Assembly: GCA_012518815.1 (NCBI GenBank)
Contig: JAAYRK010000052.1
Location: 47,206-111,205 of the forward strand
Length of the DNA stretch: 64,000 nt
From: Candidatus Epulonipiscium sp.
GTDB lineage: Bacteria > Bacillota > Clostridia > Lachnospirales > Defluviitaleaceae
Direction of reading: 5' to 3'
Part shown: piece after piece, positions 1 to 8,437 of the stretch
Layout of the letters: every line of letters begins with the position of its first letter
Position numbering within the stretch: position 1 is the first letter of the stretch
The notes under the pieces: model-generated
Seen by the model: the letters and a program-made list of their open reading frames with translations, nothing else
What the model was told of the DNA's origin: nothing
Database searches by the model: none
Program-made: the position numbers and the translations under genes

Positions 1-1
1 A

Positions 2-208
2 TACAGTACCTGTACTATATCTGAAAAAGAAAATCTTGAAAATATAGAATGGTTTATTAAAAATTTTGATTTTGTTTTAGAAGACATAGATCCTTACATT
101 CCCAAAAAGCTTCAAAATGAAAACTCAAAACAAGGATATATAAAGTTATACCCTCATATTCATAATACGGATGGTTTTTTTATTGCAAGACTTAGGCGAA
201 AAAATTAG
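2..208 (+). CDS. rsmB: 16S rRNA m5C methyltransferase RsmB, C-terminal fragment
   Basis: The reading frame is open from the window edge and ends at TAG 206-208. It begins YSTCT, which matches the catalytic-cysteine motif of NSUN/RsmB RNA m5C methyltransferases. It ends with the family's usual closing segment (HNTDGFFIARLRRK). RsmB methylates C967 of 16S rRNA using S-adenosylmethionine. Only about 68 C-terminal residues lie in the window. The next gene, rlmN, starts 9 bases downstream with its ribosome binding site directly after this stop, so the two are probably co-transcribed. The assignment rests on the short motif plus the usual rsmB-rlmN-prpC-prkC order in Firmicutes. Confidence 0.85.
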   Translation, partial: YSTCTISEKENLENIEWFIKNFDFVLEDIDPYIPKKLQNENSKQGYIKLYPHIHNTDGFFIARLRRKN

Positions 209-217
209 GAGGTTAAA

Positions 218-1255
218 ATGCAAGAGATAGATATTGCTTCATTAACTATAGAAGAAGTAAAAAACTTAATAGTAGAAATAGGTGAAAAAGAATTTCGTGG
301 AGAACAGATATTTCATTGGATTCACGGGAAAAGGATAGAAAGCTTTGATGAAATGACAAATCTTTCAAAGAGATTAAGAGAAAAACTTAAAAATAATTAT
401 GAATTGAATTTACTTAGTATTGAAGAAAAATATGTTTCTAAAATTGACAATACAACAAAATACTTGTTTAGTTTAAAGGATAATAATATAATAGAAAGTG
501 TTTTAATGAGATATAATTACGGTAATACTGCTTGTATTTCATCACAAGTAGGCTGTAGAATGGGATGTGCTTTTTGTGCATCTACATTAGGAGGCTTAAT
601 TCGTAACCTTACTGCTGGAGAAATGGCAGGACAAATTTATAAAATTGAAAAAGACAGCAATATAAAAATATCTAATATTGTTATTATGGGTAGTGGTGAA
701 CCCTTAGATAATTTGGAGAGTATCCTTTCATTTATTAAGATAATAAATCATCCTAAAGCTGCCAATATAGGCCAAAGACATATTACCTTATCTACTTGTG
801 GTCTAGTAGATAAAATTTATACTTTAGCAAATAAAAATTTACAGATTACTTTAGCAATATCTTTACATGGACCTAATGATAAAGTTCGTCAAGAAATAAT
901 GCCTATTGCTAAAAAATATTCTATAGATGAACTATTAAAAGCTTGTTCTTATTATATAATGAAAACCCATCGAAGAATAACTTTTGAATATGCTTTGATA
1001 AATCAGTTAAATGACCAAGAAGAATATGCTTTTGAGCTAGCTGATAAGTTAAAGGGTTTATTATGCCATGTGAATTTAATTCCTATGAATCCTGTAAAAG
1101 AAACTAATTTTAAAGAAAGTAATAAAGATACTATAAAAAAGTTTAAAGAAATATTAGAATCAAAGGGTATTCAAACTACTGTAAGAAGAAGATTAGGAAG
1201 CGATATTGATGCTGCTTGCGGACAATTAAGAAGAAGGTATTTGGAAATGAAATGA
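218..1255 (+). CDS. rlmN: 23S rRNA (A2503-C2)/tRNA (A37-C2) methyltransferase RlmN, radical SAM
   Basis: A 345-residue protein of normal family length. It has a radical SAM CX3CX2C motif at Cys113, Cys117 and Cys120, which binds the 4Fe-4S cluster. Cys106 and Cys334 fit the resolving and methyl-carrying cysteines of RlmN. The SAM-binding GEPL motif follows in the barrel. RlmN places a methyl group on C2 of A2503 in 23S rRNA and of A37 in some tRNAs, which supports accuracy at the peptidyl transferase centre. The start ATG follows an AGGAGG site. The phosphatase gene starts 9 bases after the stop, as in many Firmicutes. Confidence 0.97.
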   Translation: MQEIDIASLTIEEVKNLIVEIGEKEFRGEQIFHWIHGKRIESFDEMTNLSKRLREKLKNNYELNLLSIEEKYVSKIDNTTKYLFSLKDNNIIESVLMRYNYGNTACISSQVGCRMGCAFCASTLGGLIRNLTAGEMAGQIYKIEKDSNIKISNIVIMGSGEPLDNLESILSFIKIINHPKAANIGQRHITLSTCGLVDKIYTLANKNLQITLAISLHGPNDKVRQEIMPIAKKYSIDELLKACSYYIMKTHRRITFEYALINQLNDQEEYAFELADKLKGLLCHVNLIPMNPVKETNFKESNKDTIKKFKEILESKGIQTTVRRRLGSDIDAACGQLRRRYLEMK

Positions 1256-1264
1256 GGTGGAAAA

Positions 1265-2017
1265 ATGATTATTTCAGCTGGAAAATGCCACATTGGAAAA
1301 CATAGAAATAAAAATGAAGATGCTATTTTTTTACATGATAGTCAATACGGTTGTCTTCCCAATCTCTATATTGTCGCTGATGGCATGGGAGGACATTTGG
1401 CAGGAGAGTATGCAAGTACCTTTGCAATACAAAGTTTTTGTGAGTATGTAAATATGCATAAAGACGATAGTATTTCTGCTGAAAATTTGAAGTCTTTTTT
1501 ATATGATGCCATCCTTTATACAAATAATAAAGTATATGAAAAATCAAAAGAAGATGATAATTTTAAAGGAATGGGTACGACATTTATAGTATCAGTTTTT
1601 TTAGCTGATAAAATATATGTGGCTCATGTTGGAGATAGCAGAGTCTATATTATTCAAGATGATAAAATCTATCAGTTGACCTTAGACCATTCTTATGTAG
1701 AAGAAATGGTTAGAAAAGGTGAAATTACTGAAAAAGAAGCAATAAATCATCCTAATAGAAATATTATTACTCGAGCTGTAGGAACAAATTCTACAGTAGA
1801 TGTTGATTTTTATACTGCAGATATTAATGATGGTACTTTTACACTTATGTGTTCTGATGGTTTATCTAATATGCTTGAAGAAGAAGAAATTTTACATATT
1901 ATTAAAGAAAACGAGGACTTGGAAACAATAACTCAGGCATTGGTAGACAAAGCCAATGAAAAGGGAGGATTCGATAATATTTCCGTAATCATAATAAGGG
2001 GAAGAGAAGGAAGGTGA
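1265..2017 (+). CDS. prpC: PP2C-family Ser/Thr protein phosphatase, partner of PrkC
   Basis: The 250-residue protein carries the PPM/PP2C metal-binding motifs in order: NEDA near residue 17, ADGMGGH at 38-44, HVGDSRVY near 120, TRAVG, CSDGLSN and a closing DNIS. It is soluble, with no membrane segment. It should dephosphorylate PrkC and PrkC substrates and so balance signalling from the cell wall. The start ATG has the site GAGGTGG. The kinase gene starts 4 bases after its stop, the usual operon partnership. The symbols stp and prpC are both used for this family. Confidence 0.95.
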   Translation: MIISAGKCHIGKHRNKNEDAIFLHDSQYGCLPNLYIVADGMGGHLAGEYASTFAIQSFCEYVNMHKDDSISAENLKSFLYDAILYTNNKVYEKSKEDDNFKGMGTTFIVSVFLADKIYVAHVGDSRVYIIQDDKIYQLTLDHSYVEEMVRKGEITEKEAINHPNRNIITRAVGTNSTVDVDFYTADINDGTFTLMCSDGLSNMLEEEEILHIIKENEDLETITQALVDKANEKGGFDNISVIIIRGREGR

Positions 2018-2021
2018 GAAT

Positions 2022-4076
2022 ATGCTGCAGAAAGGATATATATTAAGTAATCGCTATGAAATAATTGAAAAAATTGGTGCTGGTGGAATGTCCATAGTAT
2101 ATAAGGCAAAATGTAATAAATTGCAGCGTTATGTAGCAATAAAAGTATTAAGAGAAGAATTCGTTAGCGATGAGGAGTTTGTATCTAGATTTAGGGTAGA
2201 AGCACAATCAGCTGCAAGCTTATCTCATCCTAATATATTAAATATTTATGATGTAGGAAATGAAGAAGATCTATATTATATTGTCATGGAATATATACAG
2301 GGCAAAACCTTAAAAGAAATTATTGATGAAGAAGCTCCCTTTTCTTCTACAAAAACATTAAAGTTTGGTATAGATATTGCATCTGCCCTTCAGCATGCTC
2401 ATAAAAACAATATTATTCATAGAGATATTAAACCTCAAAATATATTAGTAACGGATGAAGGTGTCTTAAAGGTTGCAGATTTTGGTATCGCTAGAGCTGT
2501 CGATTCTTCTACAGTTGTTACAACTGGAAATGCCATTGGCTCTGTACATTATTTTTCTCCTGAACAAGCAAGGGGAGGCTATATTGACAAAACAAGTGAT
2601 ATATATTCATTGGGAATTGTTTTGTATGAGATGATAACAAAATCTTTACCTTTTGAAGGAGAAAGTCCAGTTACTGTAGCACTAAAACACATTAACGAGG
2701 AGCTTCCTTCTCCATCAAGTATAAATTCTCATATCTTTCCAAGCCTTGAAGACATTATTATAAAAGCAACTCAGAAAAAGACAGATAATAGATATAAAGA
2801 TATCGATGAAATGATTAAGGATATGGAAAGAGCTATAGATGAACCTAATGGAAAGTTTGTTAATAAGAGAAATGTAATAGATTCTCCTACTATTGAAATG
2901 ACAAAAGACGATATGAAAATTATAAGAGGAGAACAAAAATATAGCAACGATAAAGATATTGATATGGAAAAGACCATTGAGAGTGATTTTGAAAATTATG
3001 ATGAAGATTATAACCAAGACGATGAAGATATTGATATGGAAGATGAATATGAAGAAAAAAATCCTAAGGAAAAATGGGTTTTGGTAGGAGCAGTATTTAC
3101 TTCGTTTATTATTATTGTAATTTTAAGTGCTGTAGGTATTAATTTAATAAAAAATTATTTAACACCTAAAGTTGTAGAAGTTCCGTCATTAATTGATATG
3201 ACTGTAGAAGAAGCAAAGAAATTATTAGAAGAAAAAAAATTAGTATTAGTCGAAGCTGAAGAAATATATGATGATGATATCGAGGAAGGAAGAATTGCTT
3301 TTCAAGATCCACAAGAAGGAACTGTAATTAATTTAAACTCTGAGGTAGTAGTAAAGGTTAGTAAAGGCTATCAAACTTTTGAAGTGCCTAATGTAGTGGA
3401 TTATGATTATGACTCAGCTATAAGGAAGTTAGAAGAATACTTTAATGTCTCTGTCGATTCTCAATATAGTGATATAGTGCCTGAAAATCATATTATTGCA
3501 CAAAATCCTAAAGAAGGTACTCTGCTCAAATCTGGTGAAACAGTAAGAATCACCATTAGTTTAGGAGAAGAAGTTCAGACAGTTCCTGTACCAAGGGTAG
3601 TTAATTTATCCGAAGAGGCAGCTGTAAACCAGCTTCTTAATGCAGGGCTGACTGTGGGTAGCAGGACCTATGTACCTAATGATGAAGTAGAAAAAGGTTA
3701 TGTAATTAGTCAAGGAGTTGCTCAAGGGGAAATGGTAAGAGCAGGGTATGCTGTAGATTTGGTTATCAGTGAAGGAATGCAAAAGACTGATGAAGAGGAA
3801 ACTCCAACTCCAACTACTAATGCACCTGTTGAAAAAGTCATTGAAATTATGGCTCCAACAGATATAGATACTCAGCTTGTAAATGTTAAAGTTAGACTCA
3901 ATAGAGAAAATCAATTTGCATATGACAATAACCATGATATTTCAGAGTTTCCTATTAAAGTTCCGATTGCTGGATATGGAGAGGGATTTATTGAAGTATA
4001 TATAAATGATGTTATAAAGTATAGAGAATCCATAACATTCAATAATCCTGTAAATACTACGGAGGAAACAGAATGA
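2022..4076 (+). CDS. prkC: PASTA-domain serine/threonine protein kinase PrkC (Stk1)
   Basis: 684 residues. A cytoplasmic kinase domain fills residues 1-270: glycine loop GAGGMS, Lys41, HRDIKPQN with Asp135, DFG near 153. A very acidic linker follows (about 300-350), then one membrane helix (about 352-375), three extracellular PASTA repeats (about 382-590), a short Thr/Pro stretch and a roughly 90-residue C-terminal tail. PASTA repeats bind muropeptides, so the enzyme links cell-wall state to growth, division and spore germination. The tail after the PASTA repeats looks beta-rich and resembles the extra extracellular domain of some clostridial PrkC proteins. The stop codon overlaps the start of rsgA by 4 bases (ATGA). 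Confidence 0.96.
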   Translation: MLQKGYILSNRYEIIEKIGAGGMSIVYKAKCNKLQRYVAIKVLREEFVSDEEFVSRFRVEAQSAASLSHPNILNIYDVGNEEDLYYIVMEYIQGKTLKEIIDEEAPFSSTKTLKFGIDIASALQHAHKNNIIHRDIKPQNILVTDEGVLKVADFGIARAVDSSTVVTTGNAIGSVHYFSPEQARGGYIDKTSDIYSLGIVLYEMITKSLPFEGESPVTVALKHINEELPSPSSINSHIFPSLEDIIIKATQKKTDNRYKDIDEMIKDMERAIDEPNGKFVNKRNVIDSPTIEMTKDDMKIIRGEQKYSNDKDIDMEKTIESDFENYDEDYNQDDEDIDMEDEYEEKNPKEKWVLVGAVFTSFIIIVILSAVGINLIKNYLTPKVVEVPSLIDMTVEEAKKLLEEKKLVLVEAEEIYDDDIEEGRIAFQDPQEGTVINLNSEVVVKVSKGYQTFEVPNVVDYDYDSAIRKLEEYFNVSVDSQYSDIVPENHIIAQNPKEGTLLKSGETVRITISLGEEVQTVPVPRVVNLSEEAAVNQLLNAGLTVGSRTYVPNDEVEKGYVISQGVAQGEMVRAGYAVDLVISEGMQKTDEEETPTPTTNAPVEKVIEIMAPTDIDTQLVNVKVRLNRENQFAYDNNHDISEFPIKVPIAGYGEGFIEVYINDVIKYRESITFNNPVNTTEETE

Positions 4077-4963
4077 TAATAGGAACTATAGTAAAAGGTA
4101 TTGCTGGTTTTTATTACGTAAAAGTTAATGAAACAATATATGAATGCAAGGCCAAAGGAGTATTTAGAAATATCAATATAACTCCATATGTAGGGGATAA
4201 AGTTGAGATAGTTCTTTTAGATGAGGAAAATCGAGGTAATATTGTTAAAATATTACCTCGCAGAAATTGCATGATTCGGCCTCCAGCATCCAATATTGAC
4301 CAAGCTGTTATTGTGTTTTCTATAAAAAATCCAAATCCCAATCTTCAGCTTTTAGACAGATTTTTAGTACTAGCTGAAGAACAACAATTAGATATTATAA
4401 TTTGTATAAATAAAATTGACTTAGAAGAAGATGAAAATGCTTGTAAAGATTTAGAATTTGTTTACAAAAAAGCAGGTTACAAGACTATATTAACAAGTAC
4501 TGTGTCTGATATAGGTATTTTGGATTTAAAAGAAGCCTTAGCCAATAAAACAACTATTTTTGCTGGTCCTTCAGGAGTAGGAAAGTCTTCCTTATTAAAT
4601 TCTGTAAATCCTTCGTTAAAATTAGAAACAGGAAAGATTAGTGAAAAAATAAAAAGAGGAAGACATACTACAAGACATGTAGAACTTTTATCATTGGATA
4701 ATGGAGGATATGTTTTGGATACTCCTGGCTTTAGCTCCCTTAGCCTTACTCATATGGATTCAGTTAAACTTCAAGATTATTATAGGGAGTTTATTCCATA
4801 TAATAATTCTTGTAAATTTGTCCCTTGTAGTCATATTCATGAGCCTGAGTGTAAAATCAAAGAAATGGTAGAAAAAGGGCATATTGATATGGAAAGATAC
4901 GAGCGTTATATTAAGCTCTATAATGAACTTGAATCCAATGAGCAAAGGAGATGGAAAAAGTGA
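4073..4963 (+). CDS. rsgA: Small ribosomal subunit biogenesis GTPase RsgA
   Basis: 296 residues with an N-terminal OB fold and a circularly permuted GTPase domain. The G4 motif NKID (113-116) comes before the P-loop GPSGVGKS (165-172), and DTPG follows at 216-219. A C-terminal zinc site is visible at Cys247, Cys252, His254 and Cys260. RsgA checks the late 30S subunit, using GTP hydrolysis stimulated by the ribosome. It is translationally coupled to prkC (ATGA overlap), which may join wall signalling with ribosome assembly. The rpe gene often found between rsgA and thiN is absent here. Confidence 0.97.
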   Translation: MIIGTIVKGIAGFYYVKVNETIYECKAKGVFRNINITPYVGDKVEIVLLDEENRGNIVKILPRRNCMIRPPASNIDQAVIVFSIKNPNPNLQLLDRFLVLAEEQQLDIIICINKIDLEEDENACKDLEFVYKKAGYKTILTSTVSDIGILDLKEALANKTTIFAGPSGVGKSSLLNSVNPSLKLETGKISEKIKRGRHTTRHVELLSLDNGGYVLDTPGFSSLSLTHMDSVKLQDYYREFIPYNNSCKFVPCSHIHEPECKIKEMVEKGHIDMERYERYIKLYNELESNEQRRWKK

Positions 4964-5598
4964 AGGTATTAATTTTTGCTGGTGGAGATATTGAGGATTA
5001 TTCCTTTGTAAATCAGTATGTAAATATTTCGGATTATATTATCTGTGCGGATAGTGGTATTGGACATACAAGAAAAATTAATTTGCTTCCAGATTTAATT
5101 GTAGGAGATTTTGATTCCGCTTCCCAGGAAGATATAAATTATTATAGGGAAAAAGATATAGATATTAAAAATTTTCCTACTAGAAAAGATAAAACAGATA
5201 CAGAAATTGCCTTAGACATGGCTATAGAAAAAGGAGCAAAAAAGATTTACATTATAGGCGGCACTGGGACACGTTTGGATCACAGCTTGGGAAACATACA
5301 CTTGCTATATTATGCCTTGCAAAAAAATGTATCGGCTGTGCTTATAAATCAAAATAATATAGTTCATTTAATTGATAAGGAAATTATTATTAGTGGTGAA
5401 AAAGGAAGCATTATTTCCCTTATTCCTTTTTCATTAGAAGTAAAAGGAGTTTTTACAAAAGGGTTAGATTATTCATTAAAAGATGCTGTACTTTATAGTG
5501 GCAGTTCTTATGGAATTAGTAATGTTATGACTTCCTCAACGGCGACTATAGCTATAAAGTCAGGATTTCTTTTAATTATTCAAGAATTAAAAGATTAA
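4951..5598 (+). CDS. thiN: Thiamine pyrophosphokinase
   Basis: 215 residues, as expected for the family. It transfers pyrophosphate from ATP to thiamine, giving thiamine pyrophosphate. Visible motifs are GDFDS at 52-56, the KDKTDTE segment at 79-85 and GGTGTRLDHSLGN at about 103-115. These form the active site between the catalytic and thiamine-binding domains. The start overlaps the end of rsgA by 13 bases and has the site AAAGGAG just upstream. A terminator follows directly, so this closes the prpC-prkC-rsgA-thiN operon. Confidence 0.95.
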   Translation: MEKVKVLIFAGGDIEDYSFVNQYVNISDYIICADSGIGHTRKINLLPDLIVGDFDSASQEDINYYREKDIDIKNFPTRKDKTDTEIALDMAIEKGAKKIYIIGGTGTRLDHSLGNIHLLYYALQKNVSAVLINQNNIVHLIDKEIIISGEKGSIISLIPFSLEVKGVFTKGLDYSLKDAVLYSGSSYGISNVMTSSTATIAIKSGFLLIIQELKD

Positions 5599-5599
5599 A

Positions 5600-5625
5600 G
5601 GTCTCAATTTAATTGAGGCCTTTTT
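5600..5625 (+). terminator. Rho-independent terminator after thiN
   Basis: The arms GGTCTCAATT and AATTGAGGCC form a near-perfect hairpin with one G-T pair and are followed by TTTTTT. It lies 2 bases after the thiN stop and separates this operon from the two small genes downstream. Confidence 0.9.
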
Positions 5626-5690
5626 TATCTGCACAAATTTTTAAATCCTTGAATAAAATATAATGAATAAGTTAAAGGAAGTAGAAGGAT

Positions 5691-5834
5691 ATGAAAAGCA
5701 GGGTACTTGGATTATTTCTTTTTGCAATAGGAATGGGAATGCTCCTAGTTTTTCTTATTCCAGGAACAAGTTTTATTATCATTATAGCAATATTTCTTGT
5801 GTTTTTAGGATATGCATTTTTTAAAAAATATTAG
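5691..5834 (+). CDS. 47-residue membrane peptide next to spoVM
   Basis: An unannotated-looking small gene: ATG at 5691, stop TAG at 5834, with AAGGAAG about 9 bases upstream. The peptide starts MKSRVLG, is almost entirely hydrophobic (one long or two short membrane helices broken by a PGTS turn) and ends FFKKY. I do not recognise a named family. Its stop codon lies in the ribosome binding region of spoVM, 13 bases before that start, so the two are probably one transcript. By position it may act in sporulation, but that is inference. The basic-hydrophobic-basic layout and the good ribosome binding site argue that it is real. Confidence 0.7.
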   Translation: MKSRVLGLFLFAIGMGMLLVFLIPGTSFIIIIAIFLVFLGYAFFKKY

Positions 5835-5847
5835 TGAGGTGAAAAAA

Positions 5848-5922
5848 ATGAGGATAATGGTAATTAAAATGCCCAAAATAATAGGAAAGATAATTAAAAA
5901 AATATGTGGAATAAAGGATTAA
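5848..5922 (+). CDS. spoVM: Stage V sporulation protein SpoVM, 24 residues
   Basis: The 24-residue peptide MRIMVIKMPKIIGKIIKKICGIKD aligns end to end with SpoVM of Bacillus subtilis (26 residues, MKFYTIKLPKFLG...). The helix-breaking Pro9, Gly13 and the basic amphipathic C-terminal helix are kept. SpoVM sits on the convex surface of the forespore membrane, where it recruits SpoIVA to start coat assembly. The thiN-spoVM-rpmB order is the same as in B. subtilis, which strongly supports the call. The start ATG has GAGGTG 7 bases upstream. It is easily missed because of its size. Its partner spoIVA lies at 40701. Confidence 0.9.
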   Translation: MRIMVIKMPKIIGKIIKKICGIKD

Positions 5923-5930
5923 TAGATAAA

Positions 5931-5960
5931 AAAAACAAAGCTCTTTTGAACTTTGTTTTT
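5931..5960. terminator. Bidirectional terminator between spoVM and rpmB
   Basis: AAAAACAAAG and CTTTGTTTTT form a 10-bp stem, extended inward by two further pairs after one mismatch, with a TTTT loop. The outer A and T runs let it work on both strands, serving the convergent spoVM and rpmB transcripts. Confidence 0.85.
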
Positions 5961-5973
5961 AAAGCTTATTAAA

Positions 5974-6162
5974 TTAGTTTGCACGTGTAACGGCGTCAGA
6001 ACGTAAACATCTAGTACAAACATTGATTCTTTTTGCAGCTCCGTTAACCAATACTTTTACTTTTTTGATATTTGGTTTCCATTTTTTATTAGATCTTCTA
6101 TGAGAGTGACTCACTTGTATACCAAAGTGCACACCTTTTTGACAAATTTCACATTTTGCCAT
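5974..6162 (-). CDS. rpmB: 50S ribosomal protein L28
   Basis: 62 residues, normal for L28. It is the zinc-binding (C+) form, with CEIC at the N-terminus (Cys4 and Cys7) and CTRC near the C-terminus. The segment with HSHRRSNKKWKPN is the family signature. L28 binds 23S rRNA near the exit side of the large subunit. The start has a strong AAAGGAGG site. It is transcribed alone from a promoter at 6211-6239 and converges on spoVM, as in B. subtilis. Confidence 0.97.
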   Translation of the reverse strand: MAKCEICQKGVHFGIQVSHSHRRSNKKWKPNIKKVKVLVNGAAKRINVCTRCLRSDAVTRAN

Positions 6163-6210
6163 AGCACTACACCTCCTTTATATCCATAGCCCTAAGAACA
6201 CAACAAGGAT

Positions 6211-6239
6211 ATTTTATCAGATAGTAATAAATAATGCAA
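6211..6239 (-). promoter_or_regulatory. Sigma-A-type promoter of rpmB
   Basis: On the minus strand TTGCAT (6234-6239) and TAAAAT (6211-6216) are separated by exactly 17 bases. They lie about 50 bases upstream of the rpmB start. Confidence 0.7.
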
Positions 6240-6277
6240 GAAAAATTCTAGCTATATTATTTACAATTCTATTTTGA

Positions 6278-6300
6278 AAAATAATAAAAAATGATATAAT
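6278..6300 (+). promoter_or_regulatory. Probable promoter of the Asp23-like gene and fakA-like gene
   Basis: A perfect TATAAT box lies at 6295-6300. The best -35 match is weak (TTTTGA or TTGAAA, 17 or 15 bases upstream). The gene start lies 47 bases downstream. The call rests mainly on the -10 box. Confidence 0.45.
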
Positions 6301-6346
6301 ATATAATAAAGTTTTAATGAAAAGAAAATTACTCAGGAGGGTTAAT

Positions 6347-6703
6347 ATGTCTGGTAAAATTGTGAATGAGTACGGTAATGTTTTTATAGAGAATGAAGTC
6401 ATTGCTCGTATAGCCGGTTTGGCAGCAATAGAATGTTATGGTATAGTAGGTATGGCAATAAAAAATGTTACCGACGGTTTGGTTCAACTGCTAAAGCGGG
6501 AAAGCCTTACAAAAGGTGTTAAAGTAAATGTTGAAGACAATGGTGTAACCATAGATTTTCATGTTATCGTGGAATATGGCACAAAAATTTCAGCAGTAGC
6601 AGATAATTTGATTAGTACAGTTAAGTATAAAGTCGAAGAATTCATTGGTTTAGAAGTTAAAAAAATAAACATATTTGTCGAAGGTGTCAGAGTAGACAAT
6701 TAA
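6347..6703 (+). CDS. Asp23/Gls24 (DUF322) family envelope stress protein, YloU-like
   Basis: 118 residues from the ATG at 6347. That start is chosen over an in-frame ATG 30 bases earlier because CAGGAGGG lies 6 bases before it. The protein has the Asp23 fold segments: GNVFIENEVIARIAGLAA near the N-terminus, then a beta-rich VDFHVIVEYG region, and closing VNIFVEGVR-like residues. Members are membrane-associated cytoplasmic proteins linked to cell-wall stress. It lies directly before the fatty acid kinase-like gene, the usual yloU-yloV pairing in Firmicutes, which suggests a joint role at the membrane. Confidence 0.9.
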   Translation: MSGKIVNEYGNVFIENEVIARIAGLAAIECYGIVGMAIKNVTDGLVQLLKRESLTKGVKVNVEDNGVTIDFHVIVEYGTKISAVADNLISTVKYKVEEFIGLEVKKINIFVEGVRVDN

Positions 6704-6725
6704 AAGGTACAAAGGAGGCAGCAAA

Positions 6726-8381
6726 GTGAATATTTCGAAGATTGACGGAGAAATGTTAAAACGGATGATAATAGCCGGTGCTAATAATTTAGAGAAAAAG
6801 AAACAAATAGTAGATGAGTTAAACGTATTTCCAGTTCCTGACGGAGATACAGGAACAAATATGTATTTAACAGTGCTGGCTGCGGCAAGAGAAGTAGAAA
6901 AAGCCCAGTCCAATGATATATTTGAGATTTCAAAAGCAGCAGCTTCTGGTTCTTTAAGAGGTGCAAGAGGTAATTCAGGAGTTATTTTATCTCAATTATT
7001 TAGAGGTTTTTCAAAAGGACTTCAAGGACATTCTGATGCAGATACAAAGATTTTGGCAAATGCCTTTGAATCAGGAGTTAAAACTGCTTATAAAGCAGTA
7101 ATGAAGCCAAAAGAAGGAACAATTCTAACCGTAGCAAGAGGTATTGCAGATGAAGCTCTTTCTATTGCAGAGGAAATAGAAGATATAGAAAGCTTTTTAC
7201 AAGATGTATTTGCCCATGGCCACGCAGTATTAAAGAAGACTCCAGATATGCTTCCAGTTTTAAAGCAAGCAGGAGTTGTCGATGCAGGTGGAAGAGGACT
7301 TTTAGAAATTTTTGAGGGAGCTATTTCTGCTCTTTATACTACTGGAGATGTTTCCTTAGTAGAAGGGACTTCGGCTTCTACTGCTGCTGCACCTTATTCT
7401 GCTCTGGCTTCCGTTAGTCATGAAGAAATTACTTTTGGATATTGTACAGAGTTTATTATTAATTGTTCAGATAACAATGAAGCTTCGGCAGAGGAATTAA
7501 GGCAGTATTTAAATACTCTTGGGGATTCCATAGTTGTAGTAGAAGATGATGAGGTGATTAAGATTCATGTACATACAAATCACCCTGGAAAGGCTCTTGA
7601 AAAAGCTTTAAGCTATGGACCACTAACTAATATAAAAATTGATAATATGAGAGAACAACATACAAGTCATATCAATTTTAAAAAGAGTGAAGATAAAATA
7701 GAAGTTACTGCGTCAGAAAAGAAAGAAATAGGTTTTATAGCTGTATCTACAGGAGATGGTATTAAAGAAATATTTAAAGGTTTAGGAGTTGATTATGTAC
7801 TTCAGGGCGGTCAAACGATGAACCCTAGTACTGAAGACATATTAAATGCTGTAGAAAAAGTAAATGCTGATACAATAATTGTTTTACCTAATAATAAGAA
7901 TATTATTTTAGCTGCAGAGCAAGCTCAAAAGCTATCAAAAGAAAAGAAAATAGAGGTTATTCCTTCAAAAACTATACCTCAAGGAATTGCTGCTATGATA
8001 GGATATGAGCCTAATAGGACTATAGAAGATACCCTTGAATCTATGAATGAATCTATGTCATATGTAAAGACAGGACAGATCACTTTTGCAGTAAGAGATA
8101 CAGTTATTGGTGATAGAGAAATTAAAGAAGGAAATGTATTAGGTATTATTGAAGGAGATATAGCTGTAGTTTCCGATGATTTGGATAAAGCTACTTTAGA
8201 ACTTATAGACAAAATTGTAGATGATGAAAGTGAAATTGTAAGCATTTATTATGGAGAAGATATAGAAGAAAGCCAAACTCTTAAGATAAGAAAATATATT
8301 GAAGAAGTTTATCCAGATTGTGAAGTAGAAATCCATTATGGAGGTCAACCACTTTATTATTATATTTTCTCTGTAGAATAA
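6726..8381 (+). CDS. fakA: DhaL/DegV-type fatty acid kinase catalytic protein (FakA/YloV)
   Basis: 551 residues. The N-terminal DhaL-type kinase domain shows PVPDGDTGTNM near residues 37-46, RGARGNSGVILSQ near 77-90 and VVDAGG near 185. The C-terminal half matches the FakA/YloV two-domain tail. FakA phosphorylates fatty acids carried by a FakB (DegV) protein, feeding exogenous or recycled acyl chains to phospholipid synthesis through PlsX and PlsY. Both of those genes occur elsewhere in this window. The start is GTG with GGAGGCAGCAAA upstream. The sdaA serine dehydratase genes often found before recG are absent. Confidence 0.93.
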   Translation: MNISKIDGEMLKRMIIAGANNLEKKKQIVDELNVFPVPDGDTGTNMYLTVLAAAREVEKAQSNDIFEISKAAASGSLRGARGNSGVILSQLFRGFSKGLQGHSDADTKILANAFESGVKTAYKAVMKPKEGTILTVARGIADEALSIAEEIEDIESFLQDVFAHGHAVLKKTPDMLPVLKQAGVVDAGGRGLLEIFEGAISALYTTGDVSLVEGTSASTAAAPYSALASVSHEEITFGYCTEFIINCSDNNEASAEELRQYLNTLGDSIVVVEDDEVIKIHVHTNHPGKALEKALSYGPLTNIKIDNMREQHTSHINFKKSEDKIEVTASEKKEIGFIAVSTGDGIKEIFKGLGVDYVLQGGQTMNPSTEDILNAVEKVNADTIIVLPNNKNIILAAEQAQKLSKEKKIEVIPSKTIPQGIAAMIGYEPNRTIEDTLESMNESMSYVKTGQITFAVRDTVIGDREIKEGNVLGIIEGDIAVVSDDLDKATLELIDKIVDDESEIVSIYYGEDIEESQTLKIRKYIEEVYPDCEVEIHYGGQPLYYYIFSVE

Positions 8382-8390
8382 AATTATTTT

Positions 8391-8413
8391 AGGGCACCCA
8401 ACAGGGTGCCTTT
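8391..8413 (+). terminator. Terminator after the fakA-like gene
   Basis: GGCACCC and GGGTGCC pair around the loop AACA. The stem can be extended by A-T and G-T pairs, and TTT follows. It is a GC-rich stem in an AT-rich context, 10 bases after the stop. Confidence 0.8.
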
Positions 8414-8437
8414 AAAACATCATGAAAGGGGTTTTTT

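Noticed and set aside
2715..3017. Open frames on the minus strand inside prkC
   Set aside because: They mirror the acidic, AT-rich linker codons of prkC, lack ribosome binding sites and show no family motif. The same holds for other antisense frames inside genes across the window.
4951..4963. Recent deletion of rpe between rsgA and thiN
   Set aside because: The genes overlap cleanly with a ribosome binding site inside rsgA. Loss or relocation of rpe cannot be judged from this window.
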